A stretch of 64,000 nt of DNA. Source: Solen grandis. Taxonomy: Eukaryota > Mollusca > Bivalvia > Adapedonta > Solenidae. Shown piece after piece: positions 48,023 to 58,800 of the stretch (position 1 is its first letter; each line of letters begins with the position of its first letter). The notes below the pieces were generated by a model that was not told where the DNA came from, ran no database searches, and saw nothing but the letters and a program-made list of their open reading frames with translations. The stretch is taken from contig CM037785.1 in the NCBI GenBank assembly GCA_021229015.1, forward strand, positions 3,626,350 through 3,690,349. Direction: 5' to 3'. Both the position numbers and the translations under genes were made by a program.

Positions 48023-48603
48023 TCTGGTAGTCTGCAATCAGAAGGTACCATTATTAAGTTACATGCTTAGGTTGGTACATGGTCACTTGTAATAAGACCC
48101 CCCCCCCCCCCAGGATTTAGGTAGTAGAAAACAACTCGATTTCGCAGTTGCCGATTTTTATTTTGAAAATACGTCATGACATATATGTTTAAACTCTATA
48201 ATGTCGGTGTCAGATTAATCTCCTCGGAAGAAATGGCACGATACATCACCCTCGTGAGTAAACCCGGTTTATTCTACGCGCGTTCCTGTGTCCTCTATTT
48301 CTCGCAACTTCTCATTAAGCCATCTACACCACATGTTAGATGCTATCTCTCCGACCTTTCACGGGTCCAATCTCCGTCTTCATTCTCCATCTTTACCTAT
48401 CCCAAATGCCCAGATCTTCTACCTTTTTCCCAAAGAAGGCTAACTTTACCCAGCTTATAGGACATCGGCTTTTTTTTTTTTTTACGACGAACAAAACTCC
48501 AAGTCTGAAGATAAAATAACAACCAACAGAACTCTAATAAATTTTGCTTTATTTCTCTTTGATTACAGTTGATTAAAATAAGGAGGTGATCGTGAAATAC
48601 AAT
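48023..48603. other. pol-ORF3 spacer
   Basis: Contains the ORF3 splice acceptor, a C14 run (48098-48111) and a T-run near 48471-48483. No convincing coding on either strand. Confidence 0.4.
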
Positions 48604-51600
48604 TTAATCTCTCTTCAGAGGACGAAGTCCTCTCTTAGCCCTTTTTGTCCACTTTGGAGGGTTTGTACCCTCATAGGGCTTAAGTTTGTCGTGATGAACA
48701 AGTTTTCCTTTCCCCTTGGCATCAAGCTGTATCACAAAAGTCATTCCTGCTAATGCCGTTTTCACCAAATATGGCCCACAATAAGTTCTTTCCAACTTAT
48801 GCGCTACGCCGATCTTCCTGTCTTCTGCTGAACATACAAGATCTCCTGACTCGTAATTGTTTGTTGACGCCTTGACATCATACATCTCATTGTTTCTCTT
48901 AGCAGCATTTGCTAGATGCTTCCTAGCCACTTGATGGGCACGCTGCATATTGTCTTTCAGCTCCTGTATATATGATTCATAAGAGATGACATCTTTTCCA
49001 TTTGTCGTCTCACTACCATACACAAGCTCCGCAGGAAGACGTGTTTCTCTTCCCATCGCCAGCATGTTTGGGGTAAGTTTGGTGGATTCACAAGGTGTTG
49101 ATCTGTATGCACCAGCCAAACATCCCAGGTTGAGATCCCAGTCAGTCTGTTCCCCACAAAGGTATGCTTTAATCATGTGCAGTAAAGTGCGATTGAATCT
49201 TTCAGATTGGCCGTTCCCTTGCGGGTGCCTTGGACTTGACCTACTTTTCCTGACCTCTAATAGTCTACACAGGTCCTTGAATACATTGCCTTCAAACGTC
49301 CTGCCTTGATCACTGTGGAAAGTCAAGGGACAACCCCATCTTGAAATAAATTCATTCAAGATCTTACTGGCACATACTTCTGCTGTTTGGTCAGGCACTG
49401 CCATGATTTCCACATACTTTGTAAAATGATCTGTCAGGAGGAGAATATATCTGTTGCCTCTTAGCGTAAGTGGCAATGGTCCAAGGTAATCCATTGCAAC
49501 TACATCCCATGGTGCTCCCGTATTCAAACTACCTAGTGGGGCCTTCGGAACCTTCATTGGCTTCTTGTCGGCTGCACAGATATCACATCTCTTTATAAAC
49601 ATGGCAATATCACTTTTCATGTCATACCAGTAAAACCTTTGTATTGTCCTCTCCTTAGTCTTCTTACACCCAAGGTGACCAGATAAAACAGAACAGTGCA
49701 TTTGCTCAAGGATCTCTTGCTTTATACATGAGGGTACCACCAGTTGTTTGTAAGTTCCAGTCTTATCTTTCTTCAGAAAATGCTTCACCAACAAGCCATC
49801 TTTTACTTCTAACGTGTCCCATAAGAGCCAATACTGTCTTGTTGCAGGGCTCATAATTGTCATCTCTTTTGCAGAAGGTTTAATGCCTTCTTTCTTTGCA
49901 TTTATAATAGGTCCAATGTGGATATCTTCTTCTTGCAATGACCTCAGTTCAGACAGGGATTTACTGCTTATCCACACATTAGGGGTACTGTTAAAAGAAT
50001 CCGACTGGTTCGGGCTTTTGACATGCAACCTCTCTCCTGCATTGCACTTCTGATTTATCCCTCTCATCTTTTCGACCTTATTTCTTTCTCCTTCAGTGGT
50101 GGCTACTTTATTTTCCAGATATTCTGTCCCAGCATATGATCCCTTTATTGCCATATCTCTGGCGCGTTTCATACATTTGTTGCATGGACCACATTTTAGT
50201 GATTCAGACATGTCAACATCATCACATGTACAATCTTTGGGATTTTCACATCTAGAGAGTGCATCACAATGTCCTTGCTTTTTCCCTGGTCTGTACTCTA
50301 TGGCAAAATTATATTCCGACAACACTTCGATCCATCTTGCAATTTTCCCTCGTGGTTCTTTCAATTTAAATAGCCAAGTTAAGGCCTGATGGTCTGTTCT
50401 AACCAGGAATCTCCTTCCAAGCAGGTATTGTCTAAAGTATTCGATAAAGTATCTTATGGCTAGGAGCTCTTTCTCTGTTACGCAGTAGTTAGATTCGGTT
50501 CTATTTAGTGACCTGCTTGCGTATGCTATCACCCTTTCCCTCCCATTCTGTATTTGAGATAGCACAGCTCCTATTCCTACATTCGAAGCGTCCGTGTCCA
50601 ATGTAAATTCACCTCCTCCATTTTGTGGATATCCCATCACCTGTGGACTTATTAAGAATTGTTTGATTTTTTGGAATGCCTCCTCGCAGTACTCTGACCA
50701 CACAAACTTGGTTTCCTTTTTAGTCAGCTCTGTTAATGGTTTTGCAATCTTGGCAAAGTCCTTTATAAACCGTCTGTAGTATGATCCCATTGCCACGAAT
50801 TGTTTAACTTGTTTTGAGTTATTTGGTCTTGGCCACTCCAAGATTTTTGCTATATTCATCAGGTTTGGTTTTATCCCCTCTCCAGATATGACATGACCTA
50901 AAAAGGCAACTTCTTTCTGCAAAAGTTCACATTTTTCTGGTTTGAGTTTAAGATTGGCAGCTTTGATTCTATCTAAAACTTCCCCCATTCTTTGTACATG
51001 ACTGTCAAAGTTTGTGCTGAAGACGATGATGTCATCAATATATATCAGACAAGTTTCCCATTGCAATCCTTGTAGAGCCAGTTCCATCGTTCTCTGGAAT
51101 GTGCTACCACTGCAGTTAAGTCCAAAAGGCATACGTGTCATCTCGAAATGTCCGTATTTACAACAAAAAGCACTTTTGGGAATATCCTCCTGTTTAAGTG
51201 GAATTTGGAAATATCCACTAGTGAGGTCTAAAGTACTAAACAGGCACGATCCCGACACGGCGTCCAGACAATCCTGTATGCGGGGCATAGGGAACCCATC
51301 TGGCTTGACAAGCTCATTGACCTTCCTGTAGTCTATGCAAGGTCTGACAGATCCATTCTTCTTTCTTACTAGTACAATTGGAGATGCCCATGGTGAGGTA
51401 CTCTTCCTGATTACACCCTTGGCTAGTAAATCTTCCACAGCCCTTTTCTCTTCATCAGCATAAGCTAATGGAACACGTCTTGGACGTTGCTTTATTGGCA
51501 GAGCGTCACCAGTATTTATTGAGTGTTCAGTCAGATTTGTAAGACCTAGGTCCCATTCATTCTTTGAAAAGCAATCTTCATATTTCTTAAAAAGGTTAGC

Positions 51601-52599
51601 CACAGCAATCTGCTCATCTAAAGTCTTTTCCTTACATGTTTTGTCAAACAGCTCTTTTAAGTGTGGTGGGACTTCTGGTAAGACACGATCCTCTCGTTTC
51701 ATGGGTTTCTTACAACATGTGTTGAGTAGACAGTGGTTATTAAGCTGGATTCTTTTGATAGCTGAATTGTTCTCTCTTTCACTCTCATGCTCTTGATCTG
51801 TTAAAATGATAGGCTGACTGCTGATTTCCTCTGCGTAACCTACTATGGTATCTTGTCTTATAGTTACTGGTTGCTGGAAAGGGTTTAACAACCTAACTTT
51901 GTTTGTCACATTATGTTTTATATCAACCAAAGCTGCCGCCATCTGGAGTGGATGCTTCTCTTGAAAAGCTATGTTCGGTTCAATAACATATTCTGATATC
52001 ACTGCGTTATCATCTCTCTCTCCTCTTTCTACAAACACATCAATAATTGCCTCACAGTAGCCAGGTATTGTGAAATCATCGGCAGCTGCCACCTTCCTCA
52101 TTTTTCCTTCCAGTCCTATTTGGATACATGGTATCTCTTTTCCCTTCATCATGATGACCCCTTTACTCAGGATTATATCTGCAGGTCCTTCCTCTCCGTT
52201 TTGTAAAATATCTATCCCCAAAAGACATGCATCTTCTATGTCAGCGACAATTACTTCCTTCTGCAGCTCTAGTTCTCCCAGTCTAAGTGAAAAATGAGCT
52301 TTTCCTATTTCTTTTAATGGTGTGCCGCAAGCTGCAGTTAGACATGATGACTTTGCTAGCTTTGGTCTTTTGTCAGGGCTGATCTGGTTAAACACTCTCT
52401 CTGACAGTACTGTCCTAGAAGCACCTGTATCTGCGGTGAAATTAATCGGTATATCTTCTATTGAACCTTTGATGTACACCCCAGTACAATAGGTTTTCTT
52501 TCTGCGAATCACTCCCTCTTTTCCTGAACCTAATGTATTTTCACAATTTTGACCTTGATTACAATTTAAGGCATCCCCTTGGTCAACAGGTTCAGCCAC
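48604..52599 (-). CDS. pol: Pol polyprotein: protease, reverse transcriptase, RNase H, integrase
   Basis: 1,331 open codons. Aspartic protease with DTGAS at residues 57-61; reverse transcriptase from about 370 to 590 with LDLTSGYFQIP (catalytic D458) and YIDD (520-523); RNase H beginning FTLDTDAS (666-672) with TDHQALTW near 735; integrase zinc-binding H968/H975/C1005/C1008, catalytic D1037, D1097, E1133 (spacing x35 for the last pair), and a GPYLV module with KLVHHDKLKPY near the C-terminus. All key residues are present. The frame has no ATG at its start; it begins in the -1 frame relative to gag, entered at TTTAAAC (52605-52611), so Pol is expected as a Gag-Pol fusion cleaved by its own protease. 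Works in reverse transcription and integration of the element. Typical Ty3/gypsy length. Confidence 0.95.
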   Translation of the reverse strand: MAEPVDQGDALNCNQGQNCENTLGSGKEGVIRRKKTYCTGVYIKGSIEDIPINFTADTGASRTVLSERVFNQISPDKRPKLAKSSCLTAACGTPLKEIGKAHFSLRLGELELQKEVIVADIEDACLLGIDILQNGEEGPADIILSKGVIMMKGKEIPCIQIGLEGKMRKVAAADDFTIPGYCEAIIDVFVERGERDDNAVISEYVIEPNIAFQEKHPLQMAAALVDIKHNVTNKVRLLNPFQQPVTIRQDTIVGYAEEISSQPIILTDQEHESERENNSAIKRIQLNNHCLLNTCCKKPMKREDRVLPEVPPHLKELFDKTCKEKTLDEQIAVANLFKKYEDCFSKNEWDLGLTNLTEHSINTGDALPIKQRPRRVPLAYADEEKRAVEDLLAKGVIRKSTSPWASPIVLVRKKNGSVRPCIDYRKVNELVKPDGFPMPRIQDCLDAVSGSCLFSTLDLTSGYFQIPLKQEDIPKSAFCCKYGHFEMTRMPFGLNCSGSTFQRTMELALQGLQWETCLIYIDDIIVFSTNFDSHVQRMGEVLDRIKAANLKLKPEKCELLQKEVAFLGHVISGEGIKPNLMNIAKILEWPRPNNSKQVKQFVAMGSYYRRFIKDFAKIAKPLTELTKKETKFVWSEYCEEAFQKIKQFLISPQVMGYPQNGGGEFTLDTDASNVGIGAVLSQIQNGRERVIAYASRSLNRTESNYCVTEKELLAIRYFIEYFRQYLLGRRFLVRTDHQALTWLFKLKEPRGKIARWIEVLSEYNFAIEYRPGKKQGHCDALSRCENPKDCTCDDVDMSESLKCGPCNKCMKRARDMAIKGSYAGTEYLENKVATTEGERNKVEKMRGINQKCNAGERLHVKSPNQSDSFNSTPNVWISSKSLSELRSLQEEDIHIGPIINAKKEGIKPSAKEMTIMSPATRQYWLLWDTLEVKDGLLVKHFLKKDKTGTYKQLVVPSCIKQEILEQMHCSVLSGHLGCKKTKERTIQRFYWYDMKSDIAMFIKRCDICAADKKPMKVPKAPLGSLNTGAPWDVVAMDYLGPLPLTLRGNRYILLLTDHFTKYVEIMAVPDQTAEVCASKILNEFISRWGCPLTFHSDQGRTFEGNVFKDLCRLLEVRKSRSSPRHPQGNGQSERFNRTLLHMIKAYLCGEQTDWDLNLGCLAGAYRSTPCESTKLTPNMLAMGRETRLPAELVYGSETTNGKDVISYESYIQELKDNMQRAHQVARKHLANAAKRNNEMYDVKASTNNYESGDLVCSAEDRKIGVAHKLERTYCGPYLVKTALAGMTFVIQLDAKGKGKLVHHDKLKPYEGTNPPKWTKRAKRGLRPLKRD

Positions 52600-52882
52600 T
52601 AGCAGTTTAAATGTGGCGTCAGATTTTGCTTTTTTCCAGCTTGATCGAATTCTTTACTCTGATGGCTGGATTTATGGTCATGTCGATTGAAGGCCCTTTT
52701 TTCTGTATTTCTCACGGGACAATCCCTTGCATAATGTCCATGATTTTGGCAGGCAAAACAGGTTACGATCTTCTTCCTGGTAAAATTTTGTTCATGGTTT
52801 TTTTTTTTTTTTGTCCAACGTTGTTTCGTAAACTGTTTGTTCTTTGGGATTTGTTGTTTGGTTTCTTAGGTTCCCCTCTGTA
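52599..52882 (-). pseudogene. gag: gag C-terminal (nucleocapsid) segment, out of frame with capsid part
   Basis: After the gag TAG at 52883-52885 the same frame continues for about 28 basic codons to a 15-A run (52798-52812). Beyond it a different frame encodes a CCHC zinc knuckle (CFAC-x4-H-x4-C: CFACQNHGHYARDC, near 52712-52756) and ends at TAG 52599-52601. The knuckle identifies the nucleocapsid domain that binds genomic RNA. One nonsense codon and one homopolymer shift therefore separate it from the capsid domain. Confidence 0.75.
52605..52611 (-). promoter_or_regulatory. -1 ribosomal frameshift heptamer TTTAAAC
   Basis: On the minus strand gag codons read T TTA AAC, followed by TGC TAG. 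A -1 slip gives TTT AAA C and enters the pol frame directly. This is the canonical X XXY YYZ signal in exactly the right phase, one codon before the gag stop. Confidence 0.85.
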
Positions 52883-53917
52883 CTATCTGGTTTCTTTGTC
52901 ATATTGGGTTTTGTTGTCCTTTTTCCCTTCTCTAAACTGGTTCGCTCTCTCCTCTTCTATCCTCTCGCCTTCATCCTCTGCTTCGCTGTCGTGTGATATT
53001 GTTTGTCTTACCATCTTTCTCATTTTCCGTTCATTGTAAAACGATCTATGTTTTGTCTGTATCAGGTTCACGACATGATATACAGCCTCGTCTATATTGG
53101 CAGGCTCTTTGTGGAATTCAACTTCAAATCTGGTTTCTGGATCTCTCAAGCCATCTAAGAATCTTCTTACCAGATCTTCTTGTCGGGTTCTATTGTCCCG
53201 ATATTTGTGTGCCTTGTCATACAGTCGTGTCAGTTCTGCGGCATAATCCTCAGCTGTTTCATTCATTTTCTGGTCTCTATTGCTGAACTTTACTGCAAAT
53301 GTTCTGCTTGTTTCGATGACTCTGTATCTGTTGCTAATTTCTGAAACCAACTGTTCGTAATCACGCAGTGCCTGTCTTGGAAGTTGGGAGTAGACAAACT
53401 CTCCTGCTCCCCCCTGCAATTTAGGTAACAAATGATCAAGTTTGTCCTCATTGTTCCATCCAAATCTTTCCGCCATCACCTCAAATCTATTTCTCCATAC
53501 CTGCCAGTCGTCTTTCCCTGTAAATGCAGGTAATTTAATTTCTCTCTTGTTTGGACCCCGGAAATTTTCTGACTCTAATAAACCATGAGGTGTTTGCACT
53601 GGTCGAATGAAAGTTCTTTCTTCATTTTCCAGTTCTGTAGTTGATGAGTATTCTCTCTGACTCATATTCCTCTCAGGTTGGTTATTCTGAAGTCTGTTTT
53701 TATCACCCTTGTCATTTTTGATATCGTACAACAACGATACCATGCTTTCCAGGACTCCACTGATCTGGTGAAGAGTACCCTTTATTTCCTGTTGGTCACT
53801 CATGGTGGTATTCTGGTTGTGATTCATGTCTACTCCACCATTCTGCACTTCAGCTTGTCGTAAGTTGAGGAATACCTCTGTTTCGGATTCCGCTTCTGTA
53901 ACTTCTCTCGGATCCAT
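52883..53917 (-). CDS. gag: Gag, matrix/capsid part, ends at premature TAG
   Basis: 344 codons from ATG 53915-53917. The N-terminal ~110 residues are acidic and polar; then a capsid domain of the retrotransposon Gag type begins at LPAFTGKDDWQVWRNRFE and extends through LDHLLPKLQGGAGEFVYSQL, RQEDLVRRFLDGL and NIDEAVYHVVNLIQ. It assembles the particle that packages element RNA. The frame stops at TAG 52883-52885 in a basic linker before the zinc knuckle, which is not the usual end of Gag; the true C-terminal part lies at 52599-52882. The TAG could be a point mutation. Upstream of the ATG is a short untranslated leader following the 5' LTR. Confidence 0.85.
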   Translation of the reverse strand: MDPREVTEAESETEVFLNLRQAEVQNGGVDMNHNQNTTMSDQQEIKGTLHQISGVLESMVSLLYDIKNDKGDKNRLQNNQPERNMSQREYSSTTELENEERTFIRPVQTPHGLLESENFRGPNKREIKLPAFTGKDDWQVWRNRFEVMAERFGWNNEDKLDHLLPKLQGGAGEFVYSQLPRQALRDYEQLVSEISNRYRVIETSRTFAVKFSNRDQKMNETAEDYAAELTRLYDKAHKYRDNRTRQEDLVRRFLDGLRDPETRFEVEFHKEPANIDEAVYHVVNLIQTKHRSFYNERKMRKMVRQTISHDSEAEDEGERIEEERANQFREGKKDNKTQYDKETR

Positions 53918-53959
53918 GCTTTCTTCACTTCAGGATATAGGTTCGATCACTGGATCTGC

Positions 53960-53998
53960 TTAGAAAAATGCGGATCCCACTTCTGACACAAAAAAATA
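53960..53998 (-). promoter_or_regulatory. candidate tRNA primer-binding region
   Basis: On the minus strand the sequence just after the 5' LTR is TATTTTTTTGTGTCAGAAGT followed by GGGATCC. TGTCAGAAGTGGGATC is the kind of sequence found at Ty3/gypsy primer-binding sites, but an 8-10 nt offset from the LTR edge is unusual. tRNA identity not assigned. Confidence 0.45.
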
Positions 53999-55415
53999 TG
54001 TAGCGAGCCGGCTGATCTGGGTCAAACGGATGGGTGTGTAATGAGCAGGTTGATCTAGGTTGAACGGATGCGTGTCTGCGTGTGTCTCTTTCTCTCTTTA
54101 CCATACACGCACCTGACAATCAAGTGGCATTGGCTACTTCTCTTTCACTCAAAGTGAAATGTTTAAGTTTAAACTAAAACTGACTCCGAGCTTATATTTA
54201 TGAAAAATAATAAAGGAGGGAACTCTCTATGAAGGGACGATAAAAAACAATAATGCAAAGTTGGATTAAACTAGAGTTTTAATAATCAGAATATCTTATC
54301 TCAACAGTTTCCTAAATCTTGGTCATAAATTCAAAATTTAAATAATTTCAGTAATTAAAGATAATACATGTACAGATTTACACTTAAAATCAACTTCAAA
54401 ATCAGTGGAGGTAATGTACTTAAGTGAAAAAATCTATGATGATATCCCTAATACAGTATAGCTCTCTTAAAATGCAATTCTAGAACTCAGTTAATAATTT
54501 TACATTGGTATAAAATGATAAAGAAAGCCTAAGAAGAATAACCAAAAATCAGATCCTAACCCTAAGAAGTTTGGAATTGGAGTCCCCAAAAATCAGTGGG
54601 AGAAGCCTTATATAGTACCCACTTCCCTCACTTCCCACTACTCCCAAAACGTTCCCTAAAATTCCCTATGTTTCCCACAACGTCAAATCCCTCAAAATAA
54701 TATGTGGGAATGTCAGAATCCCTCGTTAAGGAAACAGTGCTATGCACACTTCTAACAGTGTTTAAACAATTAACTTGAATGAATAAATATATACAAAACA
54801 CATGAATACATTAATTAATCATCAATAGTAAAGACCTGAAAGTTTCCTTTTTGAAATACACAATTTTCTGACTTTAAATCACAGTTGAACTCGTTTGACA
54901 GATCTTGGAAATTAGCAGAAGATATAAACATGACCTTTGCCCTGTGACGTCATCATAATTTCCCACAATGCATTACCTCAGCTGTACACATTCTAAAAAT
55001 ACACACACTGCATATAAAGTGTACTAAGATACAAGATTTAAACATGGAAGTGATTTAACGGTTAAAAGGATTTAATTCAAAGGAAATTGGATTAACATAA
55101 AGAAGGTAATGATAAGCTTATTATCAATGCAATCTTTAAAAGATGACATGTTTATAACAATACATATTTCAGTGAATGCCAATACACAAAAGTTCTAGAT
55201 CTCAAATGAAAAGAAACAGTCAACTACACATGACGTTTTAAACTTTTACAATGTTTTATAATACTTATACAATAATGCAGAGCATCTTTAAGAAAAATAG
55301 CTTTACCTAAGTGCAATATCTATCTTATTATTTACTGTAATAATGCTGGACATTACACGCCCTGATTTATATAAACAATACATGTACAATTTTTAACACA
55401 ATGCTGGGCATTACA
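53999..55415 (-). repeat. 5' LTR of the retrotransposon
   Basis: 1,417 bp, TG...CA, pairing with 45376-46792; target duplication ATAC at 55416-55419. Candidate TATA box on the minus strand (TATATAAGG) near 54606-54618. It carries segments absent from the other LTR, notably around 55070-55140. Confidence 0.9.
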
Positions 55416-55607
55416 ATACTTTCATGGTAGATAACTCTTGATAGAATATGTTACAAATTATGGCCCCTTTTTAAGACTATCAAGGTATATCAGTTTTGAC
55501 TATTAATTATATACAGGGTATGTGAAGGGCAAGAATTGAAAAAAATCATTTAATTTACCAACAAGCATTTTGAATAGTCAAGCATGCTGTCCTCTGACAG
55601 CTCTTGT
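55416..55607 (+). mobile_element. nested tandem-repeat element, right part
   Basis: Continues the element begun at 44751 (ATTATGGCCCCTTTTTAA unit), ending AGCATGCTGTCCTCTGACAG CTCTTG. The inverse terminus CAAGAGCTGTCCGAAAGACA is present at 63570. Confidence 0.55.
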
Positions 55608-55866
55608 TCCTATATGAGTCTATGTAAAATCAAGTGACCTCTGGGGTGGGGTCACTTTTGACACCAGGGCCATGATTTAAACAGATTTGGTTGAGGTCCA
55701 CTAGTAAACATATTAACTCCAGGCTTTGTGGTTTGTTGCCAATTTTGACCCCAGGGCCATGATTTGAACAATCTTGGTAGAGATCTACTAAGCCAAGTTA
55801 CATGCCAAATATCTAAGCTCCACCCCTTGTGGTTTCTGACAAGAAGATTTTTCTGGTTTTTCATAT
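55608..55866 (+). repeat. ~165-bp unit family, right flank of nested insertion
   Basis: Plus-oriented units with GACCTCTGGGGTGGGGTCAC and AGGCTTTGTGGTTTG, continuing the register from 44750, with a partial deletion between them. Confidence 0.55.
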
Positions 55867-58800
55867 TAGCTCACCTGAGCACAACGTCCTCATGGTGAGC
55901 TTTTGTGATCCCCTTTTGTCCGTTGTCCGTGCGTGCGTGCGTCCGTCCGTCGTCAACAATTTCTTTAAACAACATCTTCTTCTAAACTACTAACTGCATT
56001 TTGATAAAATTTCAAAGGAATGTTCATTATGGGGCCCTTTAACAAAGTTGTTAAAATTATTTTGATTGGTCAAAAATCTAGGTCACAGGAGCTAAAAAAA
56101 GATTTTAAAAATGAAAATTTTAAAAATCTTCTTCTCCGAAACCACAAGGCCTAGCCTTTTGATTTTTGGTATGTAGCATAATCTTATGACTCTCTACCAA
56201 GATTGTTCAAATTATGACCCTGGGGTCAAAATTGGCCCCGCCCCAGGGGTCACTTGATTTAACATAGGCTTATATAGGAAAAACTTGAAAAATCTTCTCC
56301 TCAGAAACCACAAGGCCTGGGGTTTAGATATTTGGTATGCAGCATTGTCTAGAACATCACAACCAATTTTGTTCAACTCATGGCACTGGGGTCAAATTTG
56401 GTCCCGCCAAGGGGTCCCTGATATTACATAGGCTAATATAGAAAAAAACTTGAAAATCTTCCTGTCAGAACCCACAAGACCTGGAGTTCAGATTTTTGGT
56501 ATGTAGCATGATCTTATGACTCTCTACCAAGATTGTTCAAATCATGACACTTGGGTCAAAATTGGCCCCGCCCCAGGGGTCACTTGATTAACATAGGCTA
56601 ATATAGGAAAAAACTTGAAAAATCTTCTTCTCAGAAACCACAAGACCTGGAGTTTAGATATTTGGTGTGTAGCATGATCTTATGACTCTCTACCAAGATT
56701 GTTCAAATCATGACACTGGGGTCAAAATTGGCCCCGCCCCAGGGGTCACTTGATTTAACATAGGCTAATATAAGAAAAACTTGAAAAATCTTCTTCTCAG
56801 AAACCACAAGGCCTTGGGTTTAGATATTTGGTGTGCAGCATTGCCTAGTAGATCACTACCAATTTTGTTCAAATTATGACCCTGGGGTCAAAATTGGCCC
56901 CACCCCAGGGGTCAATTGATTTAACATAGGCTTATATAAGAAAAACTTGAAAAATCTTCTTCTCAGAAACCACAAGGCCTGGGGTTTAGATATTTGGTAT
57001 GCAGCATTGTCTAGTAGATAACAACCAAGTTTGTTCAACTCATGGCACTGGGGTCAACTTTGGCCCCGCCAAGGGGTCCCTGATATTACATAGGCTAATA
57101 TAGAAAAAAAAATGAAAATCTTCTTCTCAGAACCCACAAGACCTGGAGTTTAGATATTTGGTATGTAGCATGATCTTATGACTCTCTAACAAGATTGTTT
57201 AAATTATGACCCTGGGGTCAAAATTGGCCCAGCCCCAGAGGTCACTTGATTTAACAAAGGCTAAAATAGGAAAAAAAACTTGAAAAATCTTCTCAGAAAC
57301 CATATGACATGGAGTTTAGATATTTGGTATTTAGCATGATCTTATGACTCTCTACCAAGATTATTCAAATCATGACCCTGAGGTCAAAATTGGCCCCGCC
57401 CCAGGGGTCACTTGATTTAACATAGGTTAATATAGGAAAAAAAACTTGAAACATCTTCTTCTCAGAAACCATAAGGCCTGGAGTTTAGATATTTGGTATG
57501 TAGCATGATCGTATGACTTTCTACCAAGATTGTTCAAATTATGACCCTTTGGTCAAAATTGGCCCCGCCCCAGGGGTCACATGATTTAACAAAGGCTAAT
57601 ATAGGAAAACAAGAGGGCCATAATGGCCCTAAATCGCTCACCTGAGATAAATAGGTTGACCCAAGGAACATCTGTACCAATTTATTTTAAAATCTGGCCA
57701 GTAGTTTTGAAGCAGATGATATTTAAAGTTTTCATATTTTTTTTCTTTTTGTTGCCATGGTAACCAGAGTTCTATATGGATCAAGTTTATTTTAGCAACT
57801 TTTGTGAAGGTTGACCCAAGGATCATTCCTGCCAAGTTTAATCAAATTCTGTCAAGTGGTTTCAGAGGAAATGTTGATTAAAGTTTTACCTATATACATA
57901 TAAGGCAAATAAGCCCCGCCCCTAGCGGCCATGCTTTTTATGGATCGGAATTTCTTTTAGCAACTTTGGTAGAAGTTGACCCAAGGAACATCTGTACCAA
58001 TTTATTTTAAAATCTGGCCAGTAGTTTTGAAGAAGATGATTTTTAAAGTTTTTTTTGTTTTTTTTTGTTGCCATGGCTACCAGAGTTCTACATGTTTCAA
58101 AGTTATTTTAGCAACTTTTGTGAAGGTTGACCCAAGGATCATCCCTGCCAAGTTTAATCAAATTCTGTCCAGTGGTTTTAGAGGAGATGTTGTTTAAAGG
58201 TTTCTCTATATACATATAAGGCAAATAAGCCCCGCTCCTGTCGGCCATGTTTTTTTACGGATCGGAATAATTTTAGCAACTTTGGTAGAGGTTGACCCAA
58301 TGAACATCTGTACCAATTTATTTTAAAATCTGGTCAGTAGTTTTGAAGAAGATGATTTTTAAAGTTTTCTTTTTTTTTCTTTTTGTTGCCATGGCAACCA
58401 GAGTTCTACATGGATCAAGTTTATTTTAGCAACTTTTGTGAAGGTTGACCCAAGGATCATCCCTGCCAAGTTTAATCAAATTCTGTCCAGTGGTTTCAGA
58501 GTAGATGTTGTTTAAAGGTTTGGCGGCCATGTTTTTTTACGGATCGGAATAATTTTAGCAACTTTGGTAGAGGTTGACCCAAGGAACATCTGTACCAAAT
58601 TATTTTGAAATCTGGCCAGTAGTTTTGAAGGAGATGATTTTTAAAGTTTTCAAATTATTTTTCTTTTTGTAGCCATGGCAACCAGAGTTCTTCATGGATC
58701 AACTTTATTTTAGCAACTTTTGTAGAGACTCACCCAAGAAACATTCCTGCCAAGTTTCATTAAATTCTGTCTTGCGGTTTCAGAGGAGATGTCGTTTAAA

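Larger units (their letters stand above)
45376..55415 (-). mobile_element. Ty3/gypsy-type LTR retrotransposon, full length
   Basis: 10,040 bp: LTR-gag-pol-ORF3-LTR on the minus strand. The ATAC duplication (45372-45375 and 55416-55419), near-identical LTRs, a candidate primer-binding segment after the 5' LTR and a purine tract before the 3' LTR show a genuine, fairly recent insertion. Domain order protease-RT-RNase H-integrase and a GPY/F-like C-terminal module place it in Ty3/gypsy. Pol is fully open, but gag and ORF3 each carry an in-frame TAG and gag a homopolymer shift. Confidence 0.92.

Noticed and set aside
48986..53286. Plus-strand ORFs of 60-142 codons opposite gag and pol
   Set aside because: Antisense shadows of the long minus-strand coding frames.
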